Assembly: GCA_001599755.1 (NCBI GenBank)
Contig: BCHX01000007.1
Coordinates: forward strand, 930,001 to 994,000
Direction of reading: 5' to 3'
DNA length: 64,000 nucleotides
Source: Gliomastix tumulicola
Taxonomy: Eukaryota; Ascomycota; Sordariomycetes; Hypocreales; Bionectriaceae
The notes under the pieces are model-generated. The model had not been told where the DNA came from, made no database searches, and saw only the letters and a list, made by a program, of their open reading frames with translations. How positions within the stretch are numbered: the stretch's first letter is position 1; every line of letters begins with the position of its first letter. Of this stretch, positions 10,497 to 22,049 are shown piece by piece. Both the position numbers and the translations under genes were made by a program.

Positions 10497-11359
10497 CTTC
10501 AGAAGGGGAAGAGGAGGCTGATTATACAGTCCCTCGGCTAATGAGGTTTTGTCGACACTTCATATGAGCTTCTCAAGGCTTTCTGATCGTGGTACTCAAA
10601 TAGCCGCAGGGTGTGTGTGTTCAGGTCGACATTAGAAGACTTCTTTCGTGAATGATACTAAGCGAAGGGGGCAAATGCGTTTCTATACTCCCGTTCCAGA
10701 GCAACGTACCTGCCCGGTTCAGAACCATCCACGCGCCATGCTTTCAGGCACATTGCCCTTAGGCCCGATGTCATGCATATAGCACACCCTCAGCCTAGAC
10801 GACCAACGCCATATTGCCCAATCATTGGTGAGCAATTGTGCCCATGGGTGCAAGAGTGTGGTTGTATTTAAGGCGAATGAGGTTTCAGCCGGTGTAAAGA
10901 GAGAGTTTCCATCTGCATCTAGNCCCCCCGACTCATGCAGGAGATGGGGGCTTTTAGCCGCCACTCGATTGCGTGCCTATGCATGGTAGGGTCGCATGCA
11001 TCTTTGGGCTCGGATAAAATCCCGCAACAGAACCTACTCTTCCGTTCTTCGTAACTTGTATGCCTCTATCAAAAGACTAGCTGCGAGTGCCGGTGTATTC
11101 TTGGTCATAGCAATGGCTCACCCATGCATCGAATGTCAAAGCCATTTCCATGAGAGGGCTTGATGACCTGGGCCTGCTACTTCTTCCTGACAGTCCCGGT
11201 GACGACGGCATATGGGACCAAGAACGGAAAGATTGGCTGGAAGCCTCTTCTACTTTGCCATTATTCCAACCTTGAGGAGCCAAGAATGGCATGGGGTGGT
11301 GGTTGTTATTTATGCTCTCTAATAAGACTTTGGCTTACGTGAAACTCTCGATAGGAACC
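10497..11359. other. Gene-poor stretch upstream of the HET pseudogene
   Basis: No intact gene. One base at 10923 is undetermined. The + strand near 11080-11270 has short open stretches that could be a decayed N-terminal part of the HET pseudogene (a CIECQ-like Cys pair near 11125), but this is too weak to call. Confidence 0.3.
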
Positions 11360-11360
11360 G

Positions 11361-12537
11361 GTGGACATAGACGAGAATCAAGTTCTTCTTGTCTTGTCAC
11401 TCGCCGTCATCACGGCGCCTCTCGTGGTCATCACGGCGCCTCTCGTGAAACGCTCTATGAAGGCTTATGTGGGATCCAAAACCTCTGATATTGGGGTACA
11501 CTTCTCTAGCGAGTCTAATAGTCAATCAGACATTTATGCTCATATTGATTACATCTATATAGACACCGAAGACATACTAGTCCCGCTGAAGTTCTATTCT
11601 ACCGAAAGTGCGAAGTCCAACACTGGCACTAGTCATGCTCTTGGGCTTGCGTCGAAATGGCTTGATCATTGCCTCAGGAACACTTTATCAAGACGACGCT
11701 AGACAACCTCGATCAGCATATGAAAGAACTGCCTCCTCTCCCGCCAACTCTCGCACAGGCCATCGATGTAACTCGGTTTTTAAGTTGTCAATACCTCTGG
11801 GTTGCTGCTCTCTGCATAGTCCAGGAGCAATGCGATCCAATAGGCGAGATCCAAAATGGGATGGGGGTGCTTCTGGCATAAGTGAGTGAATATCAAACTG
11901 CTCCCATGTCGGATATGGCGACTTCCCATACAGAGAATGGTATCTGCTCCTTGGCAATCACAATAGCCGGATGGTGACACATGTTACCGACCAGCTTCCC
12001 GCCATTGCAGGCGTCTTTCACGACGGGGCAATATCTCGCTGGCCTATGGCGTGAGGACCTGGTCTACGGACCGGACTGGATACAAATGCCGAGGGATTTC
12101 CTCACCTCGCTCCGTCTTGGTCATGGGGCCTCCCGACCGAACGGGTCCGTAAGCCACGCCGATCAAAATTGTTTCAATCTATTACAACGTGGCTCAGTCG
12201 GTCACGGTTATCGAGGCAAAGTGTGGCCCCAAAAAGCACGGACGACGGACCCTTTGGTAAAGTTCCACCGGGCAGATTTCTGAAACCGAAAGGCCGACTT
12301 CAGGCTGCACGAGTTAACAGGCCAGTCTCAAATGAGTATGTCTACGGAGGTCGCGGCCAAAAAGACCTGCCGGCCATCCGATGACTCAGCAAAATCGATA
12401 ATCAAGGGTATCTTGCATGGATCTGAAATGACTTACAGGGAGCTTCAGGGGCAAGAGCTCCCTAGGCTACAGCAGATTGGTCAGTCGCTCCGGGTACCTC
12501 GCGAATCGCTAGGAAATCCACACAGCAGCTGTTTATA
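11361..12537 (+). pseudogene. Decayed HET-domain gene
   Basis: Family motifs of HET (heterokaryon incompatibility) proteins appear in order on the + strand but in different frames. SKWLDHCL is near 11655, LPPTLAQAIDVTRFL and QYLWVAALCIVQ at about 11735-11825, and a W-Y-x-L-L ... NSR ... VTDQLPAIAGV block at about 11938-12015. YLAGLWREDL follows near 12030 in another frame, APSWSWGLP near 12112 in a third, and a GKVPPGRFLK-like tail segment after 12255. The usual conserved LSHCWG region is missing between the first two blocks, implying a deletion as well as frameshifts. A 21-bp direct duplication lies at 11406-11447. The gene cannot make a full HET protein. Boundaries are approximate. Confidence 0.75.
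11406..11447 (+). repeat. 21-bp perfect tandem duplication
   Basis: Two identical 21-bp units starting GTCATCACGG lie back to back, adding seven codons in frame within the HET pseudogene. Confidence 0.85.
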
Positions 12538-13500
12538 GTGCCCTTTCAGGTCTCTTCATGAATTCATTGCATCTTTGAAGTACGGACTTCTCAGTGGGCG
12601 GCACGTCTTTTTGGCCGCGACCGCCGCACGGAGTACAACAGTGTCCGATACTCCAAAGTTTGGAACTATCGAAATTTATCGTACGGCTCCTGGCCTGGGG
12701 TTAATTTTAAGTAAAATCAGCAATCTTACTTTCCCGCTCCACATCAACGGTAGGGCGGCTTAGTCCGTATGTCCGCACGTGGGGGAGAAAAAGGACAAAA
12801 GGGACGACACATTGGAATGTTAGTGTTTTTTTTTGGGCGAGTATCTGCGCCGTGTATTCTCTCCACGCGGCCCGGAGCCAGAGTTTCTAAGACTCATGGG
12901 GTCACTCTCTTAGCGGACAGACATATTGACGCCAACGGTTTCTCACCGAGGCGGGGATCGTCACTCAACGGCAGCCGATATCCCTCCCGCTGCGGGAGAC
13001 GACAAAGGTCGGATCATGCGGAGCCCGCTAGCACGCGCCCGCAGAGTGGCTGAGGACAACGCTGGCGCGGCTGTGCCTGGAATCTCTCCGAGGGACCCTG
13101 ATAATCCGACCAACAGACCATACCAACCCGACCGGACCGAGCTTGACATACGAGTAGTATTAGGTACTCCATTACCGCACTGCAGGCGGGGCTACGTCGC
13201 TCCTTCCAATCGGGCGAAGACTGCCCATAAATGACGCTTTGAAATTAGCGGTATGATGTCAGCTTCCTGGTGGAGCAGAGCACGACGCGACGCACTGTTA
13301 CCGCCCCTTATATCGTGACGCCGTAGGGCAGGAGACCTATGGTTCGTGTTTCCGCATTCTCCTTTCGCCACAGAACGAATTGCGGCACCACCAGCCAGCC
13401 AGCTACCGCTTACTTACCCTACCAATTGGCCCTCCTCGTTCGATTGTCGCGGACCTGCGACCGCCATCGGCCTTGGGCTTAATTAGCGCAGCAGCATATC
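12538..13500. other. Gene-poor stretch between HET pseudogene and desaturase gene
   Basis: Only short open frames without recognisable domains. The last 150 bp before 13501 are presumably the promoter of the desaturase gene. No repeat or RNA gene was seen. Confidence 0.35.
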
Positions 13501-14603
13501 ATGGCGTCGTCCAAGGCATCGGATCTCAAGGCCAATCAGCGGCGGTCGAAGCACGGATCCGCACTCAGGCATGCCCAAGACACCCGACAGTTGGGCTGCA
13601 CCGCTCTGTTCTTTGTCGTATTCATTTTCACATGGACCAGCTTCCGCTCACCGCTATCCCACGGCCTGATCTCGTTCGCATTCTGGCTGTCTTTATTCCA
13701 GCTATCATTCACGGGCGCAATATCAACCCACAACGCCATTCACGCCCCCCTATTCTGGAACCCTCGGCTCAACAGCTTCTATCAGCTGTGCTTGTCGCTG
13801 CAGTATGGGTTCCCTGTCACAGTGTTCATTCCAGGACACAATCTGTCCCATCACAAGTACCCTCAGCAAGCTAAAGATTTCAGTGAGTTGATGCTGCACT
13901 GTTCTGAGTGCGGATGACGGCCATATGACTTTGGTCCAAGTGCTAATGTGTACACCCAGTGCGAACCACCAAAGTTCACTACCGATGGAATCTGCTGAAC
14001 GGACTCTTGTTCTTTTGGCACGTCGTGCTGATGGGCAGCGATGACGAGAAGCTCTACTTCGCCGCTCAAGCCCGCAAGCAGCGGCCCATCGCCAAACAAC
14101 GACGACTTGAGCAGATCGTCGTATTTGGCACTACGGGTGTATTGATCCTATGGGACTGGCGTCGCTGGGTCTGGTTCGCGCTGATCCCCCAGTTCTATGC
14201 CAAGTACTGCATCCTGTCGCTGAACCTGCTCCAGCATGACGGGTGTGATATGTCGTCCAAGTATAACTTCGCACGCAACTTCACGGATCCTCTACTCAAC
14301 TATCTGACGTTCAACAATGGATACCACACCATCCACCATCTCTATCCTGGCTTGCATTGGTCGAAGCTGCCGGAAAAACACCAAGAGCTCATCGCACCGC
14401 ATATTGCGCCGAGCCTAGAGGACCCGAGTATCCTGGGCTACATGTGGCGTTCCTTTATCTGGCCAGGCATCCGGCTGGACTGGCGTGGAGAGCCACTTGT
14501 CATCACCAAGGAGGAGAGGGAGATGAAGGACGAGCATTGGATGTACCAGCTGGATGAGACGTATTCCACCAACGAGGAGTACCTCGCGGAGGGTATGGAA
14601 TGA
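13501..14603 (+). CDS. Membrane fatty-acid desaturase-type di-iron enzyme
   Basis: Two exons, join(13501..13882, 13960..14603), 341 residues. The 77-nt intron (GTGAGT...CAG) splits one ATG codon, giving DFMRTTKVHYRW. The three histidine boxes of the membrane desaturase/hydroxylase superfamily are present: HNAIH (HX3H, about residue 80), HNLSHH (HX3HH, about 117) and HTIHH (HX2HH, about 277). Four hydrophobic stretches would place the boxes on the cytosolic face. These ligands hold two irons that use O2 to desaturate or hydroxylate lipids. Box spacing and the lack of a cytochrome b5 domain put it with the short FA_desaturase enzymes rather than Ole1. The substrate is unknown. The C-terminal tail is acidic and soluble. 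Confidence 0.88.
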
Positions 14604-15931
14604 GGAAATCTGTGGGGGACAACGATGGGGGGGGAGGCATATTTGCGGTATCGGTTAGAGGTCAGCAGACCTGGCCCGCAACGGACAGACAAGAATTCGA
14701 GATGATGAAACCTGGCTGCAGATGCAGCACCTGCAGCGAATTAGCACGTCACACTACTTTAATACAAATTTCATTTGAAATAGGGGACATTCGACAAACG
14801 GACGGGTGCAGAGATGTGTTCGGATGCGTCACCGTCTGACGGAGCAAGTGTGTTGACGGACTGGATTGCAAGGTCGTTTGTCGATGCCGTGATCAGATTC
14901 AATGGCCAACAGGGCCTTTGTTATGACAGGCCTTCATTCCTACCTTCCACTGAAGAGGGAAGGTACAGATCTCTGTGGGCTCGTCTCAACAGCAGGACTT
15001 TTGATGAAATCAACGCGACACGCATTGTCAAGTCCATCAACTGGCCAGCTCTACGCTTCACTCGGCCGTGACAACGGCACTCATCCCGCTCGCGTCCTCG
15101 TCCAAACATGCGGACCTGGCCAGTCGGCTGCAGTCGCCAAACCTGCTACCGCTTGCCAATGGGCGATGGGCATCAGCGGTTTGCTCTTCTGAACCAAAGC
15201 CAGGCGGGACCTATCACATGAACTTGGCGTGTCGGAGGCCCCGGTTGCAGTAGTGAGGGATGCTATATTCCAAGCACTTAGCACGAACGCGCCGCGGGAC
15301 ATCTTCACCTATAGAGACTATTGCTGGTTCCTTTACTTCACGCGCGCGGGCGATCTAACAGCGACGAGCAACCCGTTTTTAGTGCAGATTCCATCTTCTG
15401 ATATCACCATCCGAGGGTGCTTCCAATTTACGAGAGGAAAACGAGGCGGGATAGACTGCTGGCGTATCGGCCCGTCTCACTATATTTCTCGGAGCCGTGT
15501 CCCCGCAGCCTCTTTGAGGGAGGCGGAACGTGCCATGTCGCCCAGCCCAGCTAGCCGCATGCGCGAGCCTGAACTTATCAGCAGACTATATGCCAATCCG
15601 GAAGCTCCCATGGGCACTCGATCGAGATAAGCTTCGCGGAGTGGCTGGTACGCATGCGCGCGCGATGGTGAGGGTGTCACAAGATGACAACTTTGGACAT
15701 AAGCACGCCTCCGTTTGTGAATCTATATAAATGGAAGATACCTTGGCATCTTGATGAGGCTATTCGCGCGTCGATCAGTCCATGGCGATGGTTGGACCGG
15801 AAGTATATAAGAGGCATGGGACAAGGCAGTGTCATTGCTGTTGTTTCGTGCTTAGCAGCAACTGATCCTAGCCTCAAGACTGCAATTTACATCGTCTACT
15901 AGCTCAACGCTGCCCAGATCTAAATCCAAAC
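14604..15931. other. Intergenic, 1.3 kb, upstream of the AA9 gene
   Basis: Several open frames of 60-130 codons occur, but none shows a known domain, composition like the neighbours or sensible introns. The right end contains the TATA element of the AA9 gene. Otherwise nothing is seen. Confidence 0.4.
15804..15811 (+). promoter_or_regulatory. TATA box of the AA9 LPMO gene
   Basis: TATATAAG lies about 125 bp before the ATG at 15932, a usual distance for a fungal TATA element. A second TATATAAA-like stretch occurs near 15725. Confidence 0.45.
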
Positions 15932-16808
15932 ATGGCTCTCCCTGCTGTCCTCGCGGCTCTAGCCGGCGCTACCGCCGTCTCTGCCCACGGATACGTGATC
16001 ACCGTCAACGCGGGTGGCCAGGAATACAAGGGCTACAACCCGTCCATTGCCGAGTGGGAGCCCGATCAGGTATGTTTGTGTGAGTTTACGCACTGGGAAT
16101 GTGACATGATCTAACGCTGAAAATAGGGGAGTGTGTCTTGGCCGAACTGGGCTACCGACCTCGGATTCGTCGCCCCTGATGCCCTCTCCGGCCCTGACAT
16201 CGCATGCCACCGGGACTCCTCCAACGCCCAGCTGTACGTCACTGTTGCCGCCGGCAGCGATGTTGTTCTCAAGTGGAACACCTGGCCTGATTCTCACAAG
16301 GGCCCTATCATCGACTACCTCGCTTCCTGCAACGGCGACTGCACGACCGTGGACAGCTCGTCGCTCGAGTTCTTCAAGATTGCCGAGGCTGGCCAGATTG
16401 AGCTTGGCGAGGGTGCCGGTACTGCTGGCTACGTGAGTGACCCCTCAATCGCCGCCCGCCTAGGATAGAGTGGTAAGCTGACCCCTTTTGATATATACAC
16501 AGTGGCCTCCTGATGCCCTGATCGATGATAACCTCGACTGGACTGTGACTATCCCCGCCGACATTGCCCCCGGCAACTACATCCTGCGTCACGAGATCAT
16601 TGCCCTTCACAGTGCCTACGACGTCGGTGGCGCCCAGTTCTACCCCCAGTGCATCAACCTCGAGATCACGGGATCTGGCTCCTCCGTGCCCAGCGGTGTT
16701 GTCGCTTCTTCCTTGTACACACCTGACGAGCCCGGTGTCCACTACAACATCTACAATGACGAGACCAGCCCCTCCTATCCCATCCCTGGTCCTGCCTTGG
16801 CTATCTAA
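15932..16808 (+). CDS. Secreted AA9 lytic polysaccharide monooxygenase
   Basis: Three exons, join(15932..16069, 16127..16432, 16503..16808), all in phase 0, 249 residues. An 18-residue signal peptide ends VSA, leaving His-19 of HGYV as the mature N-terminus, the first half of the copper histidine brace. The second copper His is in SHKGPIIDYLASC (about residue 94). The distal motif with conserved His, Gln and Tyr appears as LRHEIIALHSA followed by GGAQFYPQC. Family AA9 enzymes cleave cellulose or hemicellulose oxidatively in the secretome. The chain ends shortly after the catalytic domain with a typical IPGPALAI tail, so there is no CBM1 or GPI site. Introns (57 and 70 nt) have GTATGT and GTGAGT donors. 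Confidence 0.95.
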
Positions 16809-17371
16809 GATTGCAGGTCGATGGGGTCAGACGCCTTTCTGATGGAAGGGAAATGTTGGCTCAGGTCCAGCTGGGAGCGGGCTCAAGTTGGTCATTGCAT
16901 GCTGCAACCAGCGTCTTTGAGGTTCTTTGTCGAGTGGTTTTCCAGGACAACACATTGTTTCCATTGTTCAAACCTGGGCATTCGTGAATACAGTTAAATT
17001 TTGTACATAGGTTTCAATCATATCCAATGTTCGAACAAGTCTTTATGAAGCTGCCTTGACCACAATTAGAATATAGTGTGCAAGTAGAGCAGGATAAGAA
17101 GATGATCGTTGAGGGTCCTGTCGAATAGGCAGGTCAACTACGCAGACGTTTCTAACATATGATATCAGAATGCCAGCAGAATGGTGAATCTGGAGAGGAC
17201 GATTAAGCAAGGTGCCACTAGATATGTAACTGAGGGCTTGCTGTGTCTTGTGCACTGTGCTTCTCAGACGACAGACGGAGCTGAAACTTGGTTCATTAAG
17301 CAAGGCCTTGCATATAGCCTAAGCTTCCTTGGGCTATTTGCTGCTCGGAATGCCTGTGATATGATAATGCC
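16809..17371. other. Convergent intergenic region
   Basis: AT-rich 3' flanks of two converging genes (AA9 and M20 amidohydrolase). Nothing else is seen. Confidence 0.4.
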
Positions 17372-19046
17372 TTACAGACCCTCAGAGGCCTCATCGATCA
17401 TGTCCCTCCATTCTGCCCACATGGCCTTTGCATAGGTCTCGTTGCGCAAGACCTCGAGACTGGTTAATGCGAGGATCTTGGCAGTTGCGATGGCCTGGTC
17501 ATGGGCGAAGTCCTTTTGAATTTGTCAGCGATTTTGCTGGCTGCGAGTGTAGCGCACAACGAATATATACGTACCGTTCCAGCGAGCTCTCTGAATCCCC
17601 CGTTGTGAACAGGAGCAGTGCCACCGACAGGAAATCCCACCTGGATGGCTGGGACGAACCAAGATACGTTGCCCTGGAGACTGTTAGTAAACCCAAGATT
17701 TCACCTCATGTTGAAGGGGGGTTCTTGTATCACGGCACCTGATCAGAGGAAGCAGCGGCGGAAGGGTTCTTTCGCGACTCTTCAGGCGAGGTCACGGTGA
17801 AGTTGGCGGTCTTGGGGTCGTCGGAAGGATCGATGTACTTCATCTGGTGCTTGTAGAAGGTGTCTGCGAGCTGAAAACTGGGGAGCTGATCCCAGTAGTC
17901 CTGGAACTCATCAACTTCCACAGTTGTGTTTGTAGCTGCAGCAGATGCTCCGAAAATGGAGCGGACTCGCTCCAGCACCTCATCACGGCGGGACCTGTGT
18001 GATAGAGAGATGAGTATGATCGGAATCTCAACCTGAAAGAAGGGGAAATGTGTCGTAAGCACTCACCTTAGATCGCCCCTGACGCCCCATTGACTTTCGA
18101 TCAAATCCGGGATGATATTGGCGACAGTCCAACCCTTAGTGACGACGTGGTGAATTCTGTCGGAGGGCCTCAGCTGTTGGCGATAGAGTCCAGCCATTGT
18201 GTAAGCCGAGACGAATCCGTCTAGGGCATTGCGGCCCTCCCAAGGAGCTGCCGCAGCATGTGAAGCAACTGAAAAATACATGGTAAGCACTACAAGCATA
18301 CGCGAGCTCAGAGATCCGACAACATACCACCGGTCCAAGTGACATTCGCTCTCCAAGAGGCCAGGGTTCTTCCCCAGGCAGCGTATCCTGAGTTGCCAGG
18401 ATGGGCCATCAGACTGCAGTCAACGCCGTCATAGGCACCAGCATCAAGCAGCTTCACCTTACCACCACCGCCCTCCTCAGCGGGGGTGCCCAAAAGACTA
18501 TGAGTGTGTTAGTACCTCATATGGGAAAGATAGAGGGTGAACGCATACACCACGGAGCCAGACACTCCTTCATTCTCCAACGCCTCTTTCACACCGATGG
18601 CTGCCGCCACACCAATTGTAGCGATGAGGTTATGGCCGCAGGCATGACCCAATCCGGGCAGAGCGTCAAACTCGGAGTTGAAAGACACGGTGCGTCCTTC
18701 GCCATTCTTGAACTCGGCCCTGAAGGCAGTGCTCAGGTTGTAGGCACTACGCGTAACGTCGAAGCCCTGCTCCTCGAGGAAGTCGGTGAGGACCTTGTGG
18801 GCGTGGACCTCTTGGTAGCCGATCTCCGGATTCTCCCAGATCTGTACGTAGTGTTGGTAACCCTCGTTCTTCCCATTTCAGTCTGAGGTTTTGCGGGGGA
18901 CCTACCTCCTTGTTGACGGTCTTTAAGCCCTCATTCTGACCGTCGATGGCGGCGAAGACCTTATCAGCCAGGCCATCGGCACAAGAGGAGTGGGCACTTA
19001 GGGTGAGGGCAAAGAGCCCGAGGACAACTTTACGTGGGGCATGCAT
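17372..19046 (-). CDS. Secreted M20-family amidohydrolase/peptidase
   Basis: Seven exons, complement(17372..17512, 17575..17673, 17739..17994, 18067..18268, 18328..18497, 18549..18841, 18906..19046), 433 residues. Each junction keeps phase and rebuilds conserved sequence, e.g. GSVVLLGTPAEEGGGGK and TGVASHAAAAPWEG. A signal peptide covers about the first 23 residues (MHAPRKVVLGLFALTLSAHS). Metal-binding and catalytic motifs of M20 amidohydrolases are present: SFNSEFDALPGLGHACGHN near 95-115, LGTPAEEGGGG near 150, and the dimerisation/lid region with ASHAAAAPWEGRNALDG near 200. Relatives hydrolyse N-acyl amino acids or small dipeptides (PM20D2/aminoacylase-like). The secretion signal suggests extracellular amide hydrolysis for nutrition. 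The substrate cannot be named. Confidence 0.9.
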
Positions 19047-19621
19047 CGCGAGAGGGTAGCAGCTGGCTGGAGGGAGGCAGACAACCGATATTTGAGAGAC
19101 TTTGGGGTGTCTTTATAACTCCCCCCCTCCAAGCCTCGCTCCCATCGCCCCTCGACCCCATCGCTCCGATGTCGTATCAGAAGACCGAAAGAGAGGGGTC
19201 CTCTTACCCCAGGCGAGAACTACCCTCGTATCCCAAACCTGGAGATAACGAGGCAACGGAAATGAGGTTGTGGGATTCTTGCTGCCCTCTCCGGGCACGA
19301 GAAGTCCTCGGCTCCGCTCTCCGAGATGACAGTCCCCATTCCACTGTGGACGGCGACAACTGCGCGATCCAGACGGCGTGGGGTCACGGCAGCTGGCTAG
19401 ATTCGATTAAGCAGGTCGGAATACCACGTTTTGACGGCCCCCGCACCGAACATCGGGCAGTCGGCTTTTGTTTCGGGACGTGAGCGGGTGTATTGTGCGA
19501 TTAGCTTGGGTGGGAGCTTAAGCTTCTTGAAATACGTAAGCACAAGCTTAGTTCTTACTTTAATAAGCAGCCCTTATCTAAACTGTTCTATTCAAACTAA
19601 CCTCCCCCCCCCCGGTCCAGT
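19047..19621. other. Intergenic, 575 bp
   Basis: Upstream region of the M20 gene and 3' flank of the helicase gene. Includes a poly-C tract near 19604-19613. No gene is seen. Confidence 0.4.
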
Positions 19622-21997
19622 TTACACCAGGGCACGTAACAACTGTATGCGTTAGTGAATATAAAGAAGCTGACTTGGTAAACACTTACCTCAAGTTGAC
19701 TGGATGACGAATTAGAACCCCCAGTCTCACCGCTATGACGGCCAAGCAAAACGGCTGCGAGATCTCGCTTCGTCTTTTGAAGCTCAACGACTCTCTGCGA
19801 GGTGTTAGCTCTCTTGAGAAGCTCAATTTAGGATAAACCGACCTGCTCAAAACTGTCTTGCACAATGAACCGCACCGTTGTCACAGCTTTGGTTTGCCCT
19901 ATCCGGTGAATCCTCGCCAATGCCTGATCCTCCACCGTCGGATTCCTGTATACCCTTTAGCATCCATCTCGTACATGCTGAACTTATCAGCTCTGACCTA
20001 CCAGTCGGGCTCCATGAGATACACCCGTGTCGCTTCAGTTAGGGTGAGCCTGCGAAAGAACTGTTAAGTCAGGTGCATCGGCTACAATAGGCTGGGTCTT
20101 ACCCGGTTGCACCGCAGGCCAGAGTCAGCATGATGACTTTGACAGCTGGCTCCGTCCGGAAGCGGTCGATAACCCCCTGTCGATCTCTTTGAGGAACCTT
20201 TCCATCAAATCGTACAAAGGAGATCGAGGCATTCCTCAAGCCTGTTTCGATAAGATCGAGAGTGGTCCTCCATGTAGAAAATATGACACTGCGTGGGATG
20301 TGTGAATAAGTCCTCCCTTCGGTAGTAACCTTTGATCTAAGCTTACCATTTTGTGTCAGTTTGAGCTCGTAGATCTTGAACCAGAAGAGACAGCTTGGTC
20401 GGAAGGGCCATTGATGGTGCGGTATCCCGAGAAAGTGAAGGTGAAGAGGCATCGATGCTTCTTTCGCTCAATCCCTCCACCTCGGTTGTTACGACAGCCA
20501 CCGGACACGACGGAACATGTGAACAACACTCCTTTGAACGCAGAACCGAGCCGGAGCAAAGTGAGCATACGAACTCCCAGCAGCGGAAAAAGAGTGGCCG
20601 ACCTGTCCCCGAAAGTTCAGTATTCGTATCAATAGCATCGATGGGGTATGTGCAGATTCGACAATGCATGGCGTCCATCTCTCGTCGCATGTCAAACGCC
20701 TTCTGCGCAATTTGCTCCCAAGACACTGCATGTATGTCCGTCTGTGGTTGATATAAGTCCAGAATCTGTTTGCGGGAGTGGTAGTATAGACCGAGATTGC
20801 AAACCATTCTCAAGGCTTCTATTCGCTGAAGCATGTTGGTGTAGTTAACCATGGTGCCAAGGGTTTCATGCATATGGATGGCTGCCTCGATCTGAGCCCT
20901 GGTCTGCATCCGTATCTCGTCGTAAAGCTGTCTCTCCGGGGGGGCTAATGTTACAACAACTTGCAAATCCTTTCTATCAGGCAAGTCGATTGTCGATTTT
21001 GGCCGCCGCAGAATAAGACAACCTGCCAATCGTTGTAACCGCCTGACGGCCTCTTCCGAGCCATCTGATTTCCAGATATTAGAATTGTCAGCCTCAAACA
21101 CCTTCTTTTCAGAGTAAGGATGGACATGGAGGAATTTGAGGAGGGTTGAGAGATCGGTGAGCTTATTCTGGATTGGCGTGCCAGTAACAGCCCAACGCGC
21201 TACCGCATCAAGTGAACAGATGGATCGCGCCAACAGCGAGTCGGGATTTCGAATGAAGTGTGCTGTCAAGGCTCAGCACCGGGATTTCCTCTTGAGGGAC
21301 AGTCATATTACCCTCATCGAGAATCACCCGTTTCCAACGGATACTAAATAGGATAGAGCTCGCTCTGTTCTTATTCTTCCATTCGTGAGATACGGTATGA
21401 TAGGTTGTAAAGACTACGCGAGTATGTTGGAGATCGTTGCTCGAAAGGCGACGTTTCGCGTAGTGATAGTCCCATGGTAGGCTGTTGGGTATTATGTGCC
21501 TAAAAGAGGTCAGTTTTGCCATGAGTCTGCAGCGTTGCGATAACATCATATCGTACTCTTTGAACTGCCTCTCCCAGTCGATAAGTACTAAAGATATCAG
21601 CATTGTCTACCCACCAATCTACTAGTCAAGCGGCTCGATACTCACCGGGTGGCGGTACGACCACCAAGATCTGATCTGATGAGTCTACCGCGTGCACCCC
21701 TGTGGGAGGGCCGGCGTTGCCAGAAGCTTCTGCATCGGAGGCAATCAGGCTAGTCATAGATAACGTCTTGCCCAGACCCATCGGGTCTGCAATGATGCCT
21801 CCGTAGAACTGCTGCGGTTCCTCCGTCTGGACTGCGCTGGATATCCGGTTGATGAAGCTGGAATCACGGTTAGAGATGCTCAGCAAAACGTCCTTTGTGA
21901 GCGTGGGGTCATACTAAGGGTCCGTCCCATCCTGACAAAGCTCCCAGATGTCGGATCTGCTGCCATCCCAGGCCCAGCCTTGCTCCCTTTGCAGCAT
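19622..21997 (-). CDS. SNF2-family RING helicase (RAD5/RAD16/HLTF type), probably 5'-truncated
   Basis: Ten exons, complement(19622..19642, 19690..19794, 19843..19945, 20002..20049, 20103..20288, 20347..21262, 21312..21499, 21557..21587, 21646..21857, 21915..21997), 630 residues. Splicing restores family motifs. PYFINRIS replaces an in-frame TAG; ILDEAHFIRN (DEAH box) forms across a 49-nt intron; TKCVIFSTW, ATGLTLTEA and PDWNPTVEDQA join across the others. Order: Walker A ADPMGLGKT, DEAH, VTGTPIQNKL, a RING-like CRIC...FRC...CSLC insertion between the helicase halves, then the helicase-C motif ARIHRIGQTK. Such proteins remodel chromatin or ubiquitylate PCNA in repair. The 150-300 residues usually found before the HQLQALTFMLQREQGW segment are not visible, and the upstream DNA holds an sgf29 fragment on the other strand. 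The start at 21997 (MLQREQGW) is provisional. The 57-nt intron at 21500-21556 is frame-neutral and may be optional. Confidence 0.75.
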
Positions 21998-22049
21998 GAA
22001 TGTTAGCGCCTGTAACTGGTGTCTGAAATAATGGTCAGTAAAGGATCAC

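Noticed and set aside
10497..13500. Transposon or RIP-mutated repeat as explanation of the gene-poor stretch
   Set aside because: No transposase or reverse transcriptase motifs, no terminal repeats and no strong AT bias were seen; only HET motifs are recognisable.
14814..15630. Several open frames of 60-130 codons in the gap before the AA9 gene
   Set aside because: They overlap in different frames and strands and show no recognisable family motif or signal peptide.
21912..21916. In-frame TAG in the SNF2 gene as proof of a pseudogene
   Set aside because: The TAG overlaps a good donor (GTATGA) of a 57-nt intron with a CTAAC branch site and CAG acceptor. Splicing yields PYFINRIS, the family sequence, so the stop is removed.
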